Assembly (NCBI GenBank): GCA_021323735.1
Contig: JAJPKM010000049.1
Coordinates: forward strand, 1 to 56,293
Reading direction: 5' to 3'
DNA length: 56,293 bases
DNA from: Gammaproteobacteria bacterium
GTDB taxonomy: Bacteria; Pseudomonadota; Gammaproteobacteria; Steroidobacterales; Steroidobacteraceae
Of the stretch, positions 1 through 8,051 are shown piece by piece. The position numbers and the translations under genes are program-made. The first letter of the stretch is position 1; the number at the start of each line of letters is the position of its first letter. Under the pieces are notes generated by a model that saw only the letters and a program-made list of their open reading frames with translations, searched no databases and had not been told where the DNA came from.

Positions 1-29
1 AAGTTCGGCTATGATGCGCGCCTGCAAAT

Positions 30-105
30 GGGACGGTAGCTCAGTTGGTAGAGCAAGGCCCTTTTAAGGCTTTGGTCCTGGGTTCGAGTCCCAGCCGTCC
101 CACCA
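30..105 (+). tRNA. tRNA-Lys (UUU)
   Basis: A full cloverleaf can be folded by hand. The acceptor stem pairs 30-36 with 95-101 (GGGACGG/CCGTCCC). The D-arm is 39-54. The anticodon stem is 56-60/68-72 with a seven-base loop 61-67 carrying TTT at 63-65. The T-arm is 78-82/90-94 with loop TTCGAGT. Discriminator A102 and an encoded CCA end at 103-105 follow. The UUU anticodon reads lysine codons. The gene lies directly before an accessory patch, so it may have served as an integration site. Confidence 0.97.
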
Positions 106-139
106 TAAATCAATGAGTTAGACATGATTTACGGCGATC

Positions 140-159
140 GTACGGAAAATGTACGGAAA
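140..159. repeat. Direct repeat GTACGGAAA x2 beside the tRNA
   Basis: GTACGGAAA occurs at 140-148 and again at 151-159, one helical turn apart (11-bp period), 35 bp after the tRNA-Lys 3' end. Short repeats of this kind near a tRNA 3' end can be arm-type binding sites of tyrosine integrases. No integrase gene is visible, so this role is inference. Confidence 0.4.
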
Positions 160-247
160 GAGAGCACGTAGGCCGAGTTCATATGGATGTGACAATTTCG
201 CAGCATTCCCATTCACGCCCAAAGCCGGGGTGCACGTCACACGGTTT

Positions 248-253
248 TATAAT
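248..253 (+). promoter_or_regulatory. Consensus -10 box (TATAAT) before the higBA-like pair
   Basis: A perfect TATAAT lies 16 bases before the TTG start of the toxin gene. No good -35 box is seen at 17 bp, so this is a partial promoter call. It would give a very short 5' leader. Confidence 0.4.
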
Positions 254-269
254 AAATTTGGGATAATCT

Positions 270-662
270 TTGAGCGACAAGGACCTCGAGTTTTGGGACG
301 ACGACGAGTGGCGGGCCTTTATCCAGGACTGGGACCACGACTTGCGAGCATACTTTGGGAGTCGTCTTCGTACTGCACAGCAGGGCAGACTACCTGAGAC
401 AGGAGTGAAGCCGTTGCAGGATTTCGGTATCGCTCTGTTTGAGATCAAGCACAGTTGTGGCGCTCGGGTCGTGTACACGACCGAATACGCAACGCTGACT
501 CGTTGCATTTATGTGGTGGACGCCTTTATGAAGGATTCCCGCGAAGGGAAGAAAATGAGAACTTCGGACAGAACTCGCATCAGGGCGAGAGTGAAGCGGA
601 TCAAGGAGCAAATGAAACCTCTCATTGAGCGGGAAGCGGCTCGGAAGAAAAGATTGCACTAA
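270..662 (+). CDS. HigB-like toxin (RelE/ParE superfamily, phage Gp49/DUF891 type)
   Basis: The 130-aa product resembles the DUF891/Gp49-like branch of RelE-fold toxins, which are ribosome-dependent mRNA interferases. The family pattern seen is a central strand pair (residues ~52-80: FGIALFEIKHSCGARVVYTT), then a YVVDAFMK strand and a very basic C-terminal helix with a KK pair. The start is TTG at 270 with a weak GGGA upstream; no ATG lies in frame nearby. The gene sits 14 bp before an XRE-type gene, which is the toxin-first order typical of higBA. The antitoxin would neutralise it and probably repress the pair. Toxicity is inferred from family and context only. Base composition is more AT-rich than the core genes further on. 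Confidence 0.75.
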   Translation: MSDKDLEFWDDDEWRAFIQDWDHDLRAYFGSRLRTAQQGRLPETGVKPLQDFGIALFEIKHSCGARVVYTTEYATLTRCIYVVDAFMKDSREGKKMRTSDRTRIRARVKRIKEQMKPLIEREAARKKRLH

Positions 663-676
663 AGGAGTAGCACACC

Positions 677-1129
677 ATGAGATACAAGAACGCATTTTCC
701 GCATTGGGCTTAGACCCTGATGTGGCGACTATTGACACTTTAAGAACCGATATCGCGCTCGCTTTGACTCGGTACATTGAGCTGACTGGAATCAGCCAAG
801 AAAGAGCAGGCCAGTTGTTCGGTGTTAAGCAGAGCGTGGTGAGTCAAATTGTTCGAGGTAACGTCGCGCATTTGTCTGTGGAGCGATTAATTCGAGCGAT
901 GGTGCGGTCTAAGCTGCAGGGATTCGCGGAATGGGGTGAGTCATCGGAAGATGCGCGTGCCGGCACCGGATATCGTCCGTCGGCGTTGAGCATACCTGTC
1001 TACTATGTAGGCAGCCTAGAATTAAATTATTCGAGTAGTGAGGGCGGCTGGACCGGCGTCTCCAATATTTCTCAACGAAACGCGCTCATTAAGCCTAAAG
1101 GCACAATTAGGCGGCAAAGCAATGGCTAA
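677..1129 (+). CDS. HigA-like XRE-family antitoxin
   Basis: This 150-aa protein has a helix-turn-helix of the XRE/HTH_37 class at about residues 25-80. The recognition segment reads SQERAGQLFGVKQSVVSQIVRG, followed by LSVERLIRAMV. Antitoxins of this class bind the toxin and repress the operon. It follows the HigB-like gene by 14 bp with a strong AGGAG at 663-667. Its C-terminal ~60 residues go beyond the usual ~100-aa HigA length and are low in recognisable features. The last 8 bases overlap the start of the next gene, suggesting translational coupling, so the long C-terminus is probably real. It could also be a plain XRE regulator. Confidence 0.75.
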   Translation: MRYKNAFSALGLDPDVATIDTLRTDIALALTRYIELTGISQERAGQLFGVKQSVVSQIVRGNVAHLSVERLIRAMVRSKLQGFAEWGESSEDARAGTGYRPSALSIPVYYVGSLELNYSSSEGGWTGVSNISQRNALIKPKGTIRRQSNG

Positions 1130-1598
1130 GGTTGATTGGGTTATTCTATGTGAGCGAGCGGTTGCGGAAGCGCAGACGAACACGGTGTCTCTCGTTTGCA
1201 TTCTAGAGAGCATCACTTTGGCTGGCGCACCTCCTGCCGACGTTAAGGGTGTCGGGGTACCTTTTCGATTTTTTGTAGTTCAGCAGTGGCTGCGAACGAA
1301 GGTTCAGATTTCTGAAATGGTGGAAGCCCGCCTCGCCTTGAAGTCTCCCGACGGCAAAATGCTTGGCCATATTGACTATATAGTTGACCTACGAAAGACC
1401 CCCGCGGCTCGCGTTATCAGTCAGATTCCAGCGTTTTCTTTTGCTGGGGCTGGTGTCTATAAGGTTCATATTCAAGCCAAATATGGATCAACTTGGCGAG
1501 CGCTCCGTGAAACACAGTTTACCCTCGTAGTCGGCCCTGGCGTGGCGAACGTTGCGCCAGTTGCTGCCGCCCCCCCGCGTCGACGGCTTAACTCATAG
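1122..1598 (+). CDS. DUF6941-like protein of unknown function
   Basis: Starting at ATG 1122 the product is 158 aa. An in-frame GTG far upstream would extend it into the preceding gene and is unlikely. The opening KVDWVILCERAV and the layout of strands (VSLVCILESI, FRFFVVQQW, ARLALKSPDGK, FTLVVGP) resemble DUF6941 proteins, small beta-rich proteins of unknown role often found near mobile or defence genes. There is no signal peptide or membrane segment. The C-terminus is a short Pro/Ala/Arg tail. It overlaps the HigA-like gene by 8 bp, so the three genes 270-1598 may be one transcript. Function unknown. Confidence 0.55.
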   Translation: MAKVDWVILCERAVAEAQTNTVSLVCILESITLAGAPPADVKGVGVPFRFFVVQQWLRTKVQISEMVEARLALKSPDGKMLGHIDYIVDLRKTPAARVISQIPAFSFAGAGVYKVHIQAKYGSTWRALRETQFTLVVGPGVANVAPVAAAPPRRRLNS

Positions 1599-1776
1599 CG
1601 CCGATTTGGATTCGATTTATTTTTCTTTGGCGAGCGTCGGCTGCTGCTCACGCCGCGCGGCCGCAGTCGTTCAGGCCATTCAAGTAGGCCGCTGAAATGC
1701 TGGCCGTCACGCCTGCCCTGGGGTGCGAGCGTGTTTCGTCAGAGGCGTCACATCTTTCGGCACTTGACACCTAGCC

Positions 1777-2085
1777 ATGGCAACTAAACGACGCGGTAAA
1801 GAGGCCTACACCCGGTGGGACCCGGCGCAGAATTTGAAGTCTGAGACCGACATCCGCGCATATCTCGTCGCCTCCTTCGAAGAGGCCCCCGACGATGCTG
1901 CCTATATTGCAGCGGCACTCGGGGACGTGGCCCGTGCGCGTGGAATGACACAGTTGGCCAAGAGGGCGGGGCTGACTCGCATGGGCCTCTATAAGTCCCT
2001 CTCGAAGGACGGTAACCCGAGTTTTGATACCGTGCTCAAGGTGCTGCGCGCGCTTGGACTGCGGCTGACGGCCAAGGTGGCCTAA
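1777..2085 (+). CDS. Orphan HigA/addiction-module antidote protein
   Basis: The 102-aa product matches the short 'probable addiction module antidote' family. It has an N-terminal WDPAQNLKSETDIRAYL segment, then AAALGDVARARGMTQLAKRAGLTRMGLYKSLS, and ends in FDTVLKVLRALGLRL. The HTH spans about residues 50-95. In intact modules a RelE-type toxin gene lies immediately upstream. Here the 178 bp upstream (1599-1776) show no toxin reading frame, and none follows. It is therefore an orphan antitoxin or a stand-alone regulator. The start is the ATG after CTAGCC; the ribosome-binding site is weak. Confidence 0.75.
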   Translation: MATKRRGKEAYTRWDPAQNLKSETDIRAYLVASFEEAPDDAAYIAAALGDVARARGMTQLAKRAGLTRMGLYKSLSKDGNPSFDTVLKVLRALGLRLTAKVA

Positions 2086-2359
2086 AACCAGGACGAGTTC
2101 GGTCATCTCGTCCGCCATGGAGGCCATTCGAGTGCTGGGGTGGGTCGAAATGTCCGTGTTCTACTCTATTTGAGCCATTATTGTCCGTAAAATACCGAAT
2201 AGTGGATCCGACGCTGCCGCGCGCCATATTGCCGATGCGAAGGTCAAGACGGTAAGCGCCGAAACGCGGTTCGCGAGTGCATACACGCGGTGGCCCTAAA
2301 TTCGATCCAGCGCGTCTGGAGCCTTGGATGAGAATTGTCTAAATTGAGGATCTAACGAC

Positions 2360-3400
2360 GTGACTCGGCGTTTTTTGCTGCTGTCTTGGGTCGTCACGGT
2401 GGCGACGCCTGCGATCGCGGACACCGACGCGGAGTTCACCGGCTTGCACGGCTATGCGGTGTTTTCAGACTACTCTGCGCTTTCCAGCAGTGCGGAATTG
2501 CAGCACCGTCTCCTAAGTCCCTTGAATGCAGATCAGGCGAGCAAGCGCTTGGCGCACTCGGCCGTGGCACTGCGCGACCAGCCGATCGACCTGGCGCGGG
2601 AGAGGTTTACCGTTTATGTTCCGCCGCACCCGCAGGCCCAGGGCTTTGGGCTATTGGTGTTCATACCGCCTTGGGAGAACGCGATGCTACCGCGGGGATG
2701 GGCCGAGATCTTGGATCGCCACGGCGTGATTTTCGTGAGCCCTGCGAATTCGGGAAACGCGGCAAATGTACTCGATCGCCGCGAACCCTTGGCGTTGCTG
2801 GCCGCGCACAACATCATGCAGCACTTTCGAGTGAATCCGGTGCGTGTCTACATTGGCGGTTTTTCCGGCGGATCGCGTGTTGCGTTGCGTCTCGCGCTTG
2901 GGTTTCCGGACGTCTTTCGAGGGGCATTGCTCAATGCCGGAAGCGATCCGATTGGAGATGCAGAGACGCCGCTGCCGCCGGTGGAATTATTTTCACGCTT
3001 TCAGGAACTGACGCGCATCGTGTATGTCAGCGGTCAAAATGATGCCGTCAACGTCGAAAAGGACGCGGCCAGCGTCCGCTCCATGCTTGGGTGGTGCGTA
3101 TTCGATTGGTACGCGGAGCGGTCGCCTTGGGTGGAGCATGAAGTGGCCGGCTCAGCCGCCCTGGACCGAGCGCTCGTTATGCTCGATAAACATGCGAAGC
3201 TCGATTGGGCCAGGTTGAACAATTGCCGTTCCCGCCTCAGTCAGGAACTGGCACAGGAAATCGACCAGGCAAACGACCTTCTGGCCGCCGGCAATGTCGA
3301 CGGCGCACACAGACTGCTCAATAAAATCGATGCGCACTACGGGGGTCTAGCCGCGCCGCGAAGTGTGGACCTCGCGGCGCGTATCGATGCGATGAATTGA
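2360..3400 (+). CDS. Secreted alpha/beta-hydrolase (PHB depolymerase/esterase-like)
   Basis: The 346-aa protein has a short signal peptide (RRFLLLSWVVTVATPAIA, cleavage near residue 20). The alpha/beta-hydrolase core has the nucleophile elbow GFSGG with Ser169, a probable acid Asp in SGQND and a His in VEHEV. Family members of this kind hydrolyse esters such as feruloyl or poly-hydroxyalkanoate linkages outside the cytoplasm; the actual substrate cannot be told. The C-terminal ~80 residues form a helical tail (QELAQEIDQANDLLAAGNV) resembling a single TPR-like hairpin. The start is GTG at 2360 with GAGGA ten bases upstream. It converges on the TonB receptor gene with only 11 bp between the stops. 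Confidence 0.75.
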   Translation: MTRRFLLLSWVVTVATPAIADTDAEFTGLHGYAVFSDYSALSSSAELQHRLLSPLNADQASKRLAHSAVALRDQPIDLARERFTVYVPPHPQAQGFGLLVFIPPWENAMLPRGWAEILDRHGVIFVSPANSGNAANVLDRREPLALLAAHNIMQHFRVNPVRVYIGGFSGGSRVALRLALGFPDVFRGALLNAGSDPIGDAETPLPPVELFSRFQELTRIVYVSGQNDAVNVEKDAASVRSMLGWCVFDWYAERSPWVEHEVAGSAALDRALVMLDKHAKLDWARLNNCRSRLSQELAQEIDQANDLLAAGNVDGAHRLLNKIDAHYGGLAAPRSVDLAARIDAMN

Positions 3401-3411
3401 CCCCGTCGCTC

Positions 3412-6051
3412 CTAGAATGTCGCACTCAGCCGCACGTACCAAAATGCGCCGTTGAAGCCGAAGGGACCACCGGTTCGCGGGTATAGCTCGCCGTCCGCTT
3501 CTCCACCGGTTATCGGGGAAATCGGCGAGAGCTTGCTGTTGGCAATCTTGTCCGGAAAGGCATTGAAAATATTGCGCCCGCCGATCGCGGCGGTGAGATT
3601 TTTGAGCACTTGATAACCGACCTCCAGATCCGTGGTGTACTTGGCCGAGAACAGCTGGCCCGGATAGTCGTTCTCGTCACGGAATGTACCGTAGTAATTC
3701 TCGTGCAGCACGACATGTACCGGCCCCAAGCCATAGCTCGCATTGAAGTTGACCCGGTTGTTCGGGGCGTAGTGCTGGATGTCGACGATGCGTGCCGCGT
3801 CGATGACATTGGGATTGTGCTTCGTCACATCGGTTTTGTTGTAGTTGTAGGCGAGAGCCGTGTCCAAGGTTCCGACGCTCAAATCCCACGGATAGCTCGC
3901 CACCACATCCACGCCCTTGGTCTTGGTGTTGAATCCGTTGGTGAAGTACTGCACCGTGCCGCCCGCGCCCACGTAAGCGAGCGCCGGCTGCTTGGCGATG
4001 TCCGTATCCATCACCATGAACTGCTGGGAAATACCGATACGGTTGCGGACTGCAATTTGGTAGCCGTCGATGGTGACCAGCAAATTGCGGACCGGGGTCA
4101 GTACGAGACCTGCACTCAGGTTCGTCGACTCCTCGGGTTTCAAGGGTACGGCGTGAAAATATTGGGCATCCACGCTGGTTACCGGGTAAGTGCCGATTTG
4201 GACCTGTGTGGTGGTGCCCGGAAGGAACGTGGTGCTCAAGGTCTCGACATTCGACTGCCCGGGCGTGGGTGCGTGGAAACCCGTGCTCGCCGTGCCGCGC
4301 AGGGCGAGCCAGTCTAGCGCTTTGTAGCGGACCTGAAATTTTCCTAGGGTGGTGTTGCCAAATGAGGCGTAGTGCTCGAAACGTCCGGCGACCCCGAGCG
4401 TCAGGTTGCGCACCACGTCCGCTTCGACGTCCAAGTACCCGGCATAACTGACTTGCGACGCATCGACCGGTGCGGCAATTCCGCCATAGCCATTTGAGGC
4501 CGTCGATTGCGTGGCAGTGATCTGCTTGCCCTGGGCGTCCAGCGCCGCCGTGCAGGCTCCGGCTGTGCAGTTGTAGAGCGGCTGCGAGGCATAGGGGCCG
4601 GATGCGAACGAGGCTGCATCGCCCAAGAGCTGCTGATAGTTCTCGTCACGCCATTCGGCACCGGCGGCGATGGAGATCGGGCTGGCGAGCCAGCTCACTT
4701 GCCAGGGGTAACTCAAGTCCAGGTTGAAGTTGTTTTCCTTTTGAACGAACTTGCCGTCGTAGAAGCTGGTGGGAGACAGCGGGCCCAAGGACGGGTTGAT
4801 CGAATCTTTCAAAGAAACGGCCAGGGAGTTCTGGGCCGTGGTGCCGGACACATCGTAGTTGATACCCCAGCGATTCGTGCCCTTGTAGCCTACGGCACCG
4901 AAGAACTGCTGCGTGACACCGAAGAAGCGCGGCGTGAATCCGGCGGGATAGAAGGACTTGGAGTTGAAGTTGAAGGTATTGCCGTCGTTGATATAGCCGC
5001 CGGCCGGGCAACCGGTAAATGTAGACTTGCACGGATCCAGGAAAATATCATTGAACGCCGGATGATTCGCGTATGTATTGCCGCTCGTGTCGGTGACGGT
5101 CTTGGGCAAGCGATAATTGAAGCTCTCGTTGGTCTGAATATTGGCGTAGTTGGCGAAGAAATATACTTGATCGCCGTTGTCGAGTTTGATGCCGGAATTC
5201 AGGAATGTCTTGACGCTGTCCTGCGGCGGCGTTCCCCACTGCTGAACGGGGCCTGGGTAGTTCGGCAGCTGCGGTGCCAGCGCAGGAAAGTTTTCGGCGA
5301 ACGCCAGAGCCGAGGGCCGTGTGGGATTTCGAACCGTTTGTTCGTTTTTATCCCACTCGGCGCTCAAGTTGACGAAGCCCTGGCTGCCCAGGGGTAGACC
5401 CACATTGGCCGCAAATTGGCCGTCGCCCCCATCCCGCCCGAATCCGGTGGGAAAATATTCGCCGTAGCGTCCGTCGATCTGAATACCGCTGGAATTGGTG
5501 CGGAATTGATAGTTGAGGACACCGGCGATGGCGTCCGAGCCATATTGCGCCGATGCACCGTCACGCAGGATCTCGAGCGACTTGACCGCGATCGAGGGGA
5601 TGGAGTTCAAGTCAGGCCCCTGTGAACCGAAGGCCAACTCGGTCTCGCCGCCTTGAAATACCTGCACCAGCGCCGAACGGTTCATGCGCTTGCCATTGAG
5701 CATGACCAGCATTTCATCCGCAGGTAGACCCCGAAGGGAGGGTGAACGAACGAAACTCGATGCATCGGAAATCGCGTTCTGTCCCACAATGAAGGAGGGT
5801 ACCAAGTTGGACAGCGTATCGAGCATGCTGGCCGCAGGGTAATTCTGTAAGTCGCTGCCGGTGAGCACGTCGATCGGCGCCGAGGACTCGGCTACCGTAC
5901 GATCGGTGCGGCGCGTTCCGGTGACGATGACTTCATTCAGCTCGCTCGTGGAAGCCGCATTGCCTGTATCCGCGATCTGAGTCTGGGCATTGGCAGTACT
6001 CAACGACATGGTTAGAACGGAAGCGATCCCGACAAGCAACATAATTTTCAT
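3412..6051 (-). CDS. TonB-dependent outer-membrane receptor, substrate unknown
   Basis: This 879-aa protein has a signal peptide (to about AQTQ, residue 25), a TonB-box-like NEVIVTGTR at about 39-47, a plug domain (DVLTGSDLQNYPA ... LRGLPADEMLVMLNGKR ... ILRDGASAQYGSDAIAGVLNYQF) and a long beta-barrel ending in WYVRLSATF with the terminal aromatic expected for BAM assembly. It takes up a ligand across the outer membrane using TonB-ExbBD energy. It is monocistronic, with GGAG 7 bases before the ATG. Nothing in the neighbours fixes the substrate. A short Cys-containing loop (YNCTAGACTAA) lies in the extracellular part. Confidence 0.92.
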   Translation of the reverse strand: MKIMLLVGIASVLTMSLSTANAQTQIADTGNAASTSELNEVIVTGTRRTDRTVAESSAPIDVLTGSDLQNYPAASMLDTLSNLVPSFIVGQNAISDASSFVRSPSLRGLPADEMLVMLNGKRMNRSALVQVFQGGETELAFGSQGPDLNSIPSIAVKSLEILRDGASAQYGSDAIAGVLNYQFRTNSSGIQIDGRYGEYFPTGFGRDGGDGQFAANVGLPLGSQGFVNLSAEWDKNEQTVRNPTRPSALAFAENFPALAPQLPNYPGPVQQWGTPPQDSVKTFLNSGIKLDNGDQVYFFANYANIQTNESFNYRLPKTVTDTSGNTYANHPAFNDIFLDPCKSTFTGCPAGGYINDGNTFNFNSKSFYPAGFTPRFFGVTQQFFGAVGYKGTNRWGINYDVSGTTAQNSLAVSLKDSINPSLGPLSPTSFYDGKFVQKENNFNLDLSYPWQVSWLASPISIAAGAEWRDENYQQLLGDAASFASGPYASQPLYNCTAGACTAALDAQGKQITATQSTASNGYGGIAAPVDASQVSYAGYLDVEADVVRNLTLGVAGRFEHYASFGNTTLGKFQVRYKALDWLALRGTASTGFHAPTPGQSNVETLSTTFLPGTTTQVQIGTYPVTSVDAQYFHAVPLKPEESTNLSAGLVLTPVRNLLVTIDGYQIAVRNRIGISQQFMVMDTDIAKQPALAYVGAGGTVQYFTNGFNTKTKGVDVVASYPWDLSVGTLDTALAYNYNKTDVTKHNPNVIDAARIVDIQHYAPNNRVNFNASYGLGPVHVVLHENYYGTFRDENDYPGQLFSAKYTTDLEVGYQVLKNLTAAIGGRNIFNAFPDKIANSKLSPISPITGGEADGELYPRTGGPFGFNGAFWYVRLSATF

Positions 6052-6445
6052 GTGGATCTCCAGGTCGAGGATGAAGGCTGGGATATGAGGCGGAGCGGAC
6101 GAGCCGTGCTCGGCCTGAGTAAATTCGTCGGCGGATTGACGCAGGCCGATCGGGTCTCGCCGCGCGAGCCACCCTCGAGGCTGCCTGCCTTGCAGTTCGA
6201 ATTAGCGATCATCGAAGGCCCTCCGCGGTATTCGGCGCGGCATACGCCCACGCCCGATTCCTAGAGACTCACATCGACTCTTTTTTCAATCCCGTGCCGG
6301 TCAGCGGCTCCCGCCGATCAACGGCGGGTGTTCTTATATTTCAGGAACAGTGTAGAACCGAAGTTCGCGGTCTGCAACCACTCCTTGGGCGGAGAGGTGG
6401 CCGACGATGAGAGGGCAGACGAAGTTAGGCTGATCCTTCAGGCGA
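6052..6445. other. 394-bp intergenic region with one GC hairpin
   Basis: This is the 5' leader region of the minus-strand TonB receptor and the 3' flank of the VOC gene. Apart from the hairpin at 6310-6328 I see no RNA gene, riboswitch motif or convincing reading frame. Confidence 0.5.
6310..6328. terminator. GC-rich hairpin, possible terminator
   Basis: A 7-bp perfect stem (CCCGCCG/CGGCGGG) encloses an ATCAA loop. On the plus strand it is followed by TGTTCTTATATTT. On the minus strand it lies about 120 bp after the VOC gene stop but lacks a U-run there. Terminator function is plausible, not certain. Confidence 0.4.
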
Positions 6446-6919
6446 CTAGTGAGCGGCTGGGCCCACCGCGAACAGCTGCGCCTCGATATCCTGGAAGGCC
6501 TTGAATTCCAGGGCATTGCCCGACGGGTCCAAGAAAAACATGGTCGATTGCTCGCCTGTTTGGCCTTTGAACCGGGTATAGGGTTTTACGACGAACTCCA
6601 CGCCGGATCGCTGCACGCGCTCCGCCAATGCGCTCCATTGCTGAGGCCGAAGGACCACGCCGAAATGAGGTACGGGTACGCCCTGCCCATCGACGGGATT
6701 GTAATGACTCGACAGCTTGCCGTTGCGTCCCAGATCGGGATTCAGATGACACACGAATTGATGGCCGAAAAGATTGAAGTCCACCCAGTGAGCGGCACTG
6801 CGGCCTTCAGTGCACCCCAAAATGTCCTTGTAAAAGCGGCGAGCCTCATCGATGTCGCGCACTTGAACGGCGATATGAAACGGAGTCAGCGGGTCATTCA
6901 CGGTAATTAAGCATACCAT
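6446..6919 (-). CDS. VOC (glyoxalase/dioxygenase-fold) family protein
   Basis: The product is 157 aa from ATG 6919, or 151 aa from the in-frame GTG at 6901, which matches the usual family start (NDPLTPFHIAV). It shows the vicinal-oxygen-chelate pattern: FHIAVQVRDIDEARRFYKDILG at the N-terminus, a second half with PHFGVVL, and MFFLDPSGNALEFKAF at the C-terminus. Metal ligands would be the His in FHIA, the His in PHFG and the Glu in LEFK. Close relatives are uncharacterised small dioxygenase-like proteins. It stands alone between the TonB receptor and the nag operon, and its substrate is unknown. Confidence 0.8.
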   Translation of the reverse strand: MVCLITVNDPLTPFHIAVQVRDIDEARRFYKDILGCTEGRSAAHWVDFNLFGHQFVCHLNPDLGRNGKLSSHYNPVDGQGVPVPHFGVVLRPQQWSALAERVQRSGVEFVVKPYTRFKGQTGEQSTMFFLDPSGNALEFKAFQDIEAQLFAVGPAAH

Positions 6920-6960
6920 CCAAGCGTCGATCAGCCCAATGTGGAAACTAGATTATCACC

Positions 6961-7019
6961 CAGCATCACTTGGCATCACTCGGCGTTACACTCGGCATCC
7001 CTCGGCGGCATCACACTCA
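6961..7019. repeat. Degenerate ~10-12-bp tandem repeat (GGCATCACTC-like)
   Basis: Five imperfect units follow each other: CAGCATCACTT, GGCATCACTC, GGCGTTACACTC, GGCATCCCTC, GGCGGCATCACACTC. The last unit runs into the stop of the cupin gene. The origin is unclear; replication slippage is likely. Confidence 0.5.
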
Positions 7020-8045
7020 GCGCGACAGCCGCTTGACTAGTTGGGCGCGCAGCGCCGCGATTTGCAGGGTCGAAAGTGTCCCCAGAATGCCGCGCCGCTC
7101 CTGTGGAATGTGAGCGGTGGCCTCGGCTTCGTTGCCGAACACATACTGCTCGAATAGTTCGCTCCAAGCTCGCCGCGTGGCCGGCGGCAGGGCACGGATG
7201 CTGAGGATGCCATGCAGGAGTGCATCGAAACCAGAATCCGCGCGCGCGAGGTCCTCGTCATTGTCATGCCACCAATAGTTCACCAGCACGTTGAATGGTT
7301 CGAGCGACTCGACGTGATGCCACCAAAGCGGCGGAATGATGATGGCGTCTCCCGGTTGCAACTCGGCCGTGACGGCTGCTCCTAAGGCCGCGCGAAATTT
7401 AGGGAAGCGCTCGAAGTCCGGATTGCGCAATGAAACGATGCTCATCGGGGCGCCTGTATGTCCGAAATCCAGCGGACCGATATAGAGATTTTCGATCTGT
7501 TCGGGCGGGAATAGGGTGAAACGGCGGCGTCCGGCGACCACGCAGCCCACGTTGTTCCATTCATCGAGATGCGTGGGAGTCGTGATGCGATTGCCAAGCC
7601 AGATGCGAGGCAGCACTTTGTCGTCCACCAGGCTGAGGCGATTCTCTTCGGCAAACCCAGGCAGGCAATCGCGGATGAGAGTGCTTTGAGCGGCGACGGC
7701 CGGCGGGTTGGGAAAGTGAGCGTATCGCAGTATTTGCTCGATGAGTGCGGCCAGCGGGAGACGATTGCGAATGAAGTTGATGCCGGTCATCGCCGCGTTG
7801 TAGTAGTGCTGACCGTCGATGTGCGGCGGAGTCATCTGAGCATCGACCGGCTTGCCATTGTCGAAACGGCTTAAGTACTTGATAAGGGCAACCGGAGAAT
7901 CGGATGCGTGCCGGACGGCAGGCCAATCGTTGACGAAGCCGCGCAGAACGGCCGGCCGCTTGTCCGGCAGCAGGTCGCGCCGGACGGCATCGCGGTCAAG
8001 CCCTGCGAATTCGCGGATTGCTTGCGGTGCGGGCAGATGAGGCAC
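7017..8045 (-). CDS. Cupin-like (JmjC/FIH-type) protein of the nag operon
   Basis: The 342-aa protein belongs to the cupin_8 (JmjC/FIH-like) fold. The putative Fe(II) site is seen as THLDEWNN (HxD) with a downstream His in PPLWWHHVESL. The start is GTG at 8045, six bases after the nagA stop, so it is the last gene of nagQ-nagB-nagA-cupin. Related cupin-like genes occur next to TonB-receptor sugar loci in Xanthomonadales and Alteromonadales, where their role is not established. A 2-oxoglutarate-dependent hydroxylase is the natural guess. There is no signal peptide, so it acts in the cytoplasm. Confidence 0.8.
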   Translation of the reverse strand: MPHLPAPQAIREFAGLDRDAVRRDLLPDKRPAVLRGFVNDWPAVRHASDSPVALIKYLSRFDNGKPVDAQMTPPHIDGQHYYNAAMTGINFIRNRLPLAALIEQILRYAHFPNPPAVAAQSTLIRDCLPGFAEENRLSLVDDKVLPRIWLGNRITTPTHLDEWNNVGCVVAGRRRFTLFPPEQIENLYIGPLDFGHTGAPMSIVSLRNPDFERFPKFRAALGAAVTAELQPGDAIIIPPLWWHHVESLEPFNVLVNYWWHDNDEDLARADSGFDALLHGILSIRALPPATRRAWSELFEQYVFGNEAEATAHIPQERRGILGTLSTLQIAALRAQLVKRLSR

Positions 8046-8051
8046 GCGACA

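Noticed and set aside
3610-5397. Long plus-strand open frames (235 and 296 residues) opposite the TonB receptor
   Set aside because: They are antisense frames of a GC-rich gene, Val/Gly/Arg-rich without recognisable motifs.
6052-6300. Possible riboswitch in the TonB receptor leader (cobalamin or thiamine type)
   Set aside because: No B12-box or TPP core motif could be found on the minus strand.
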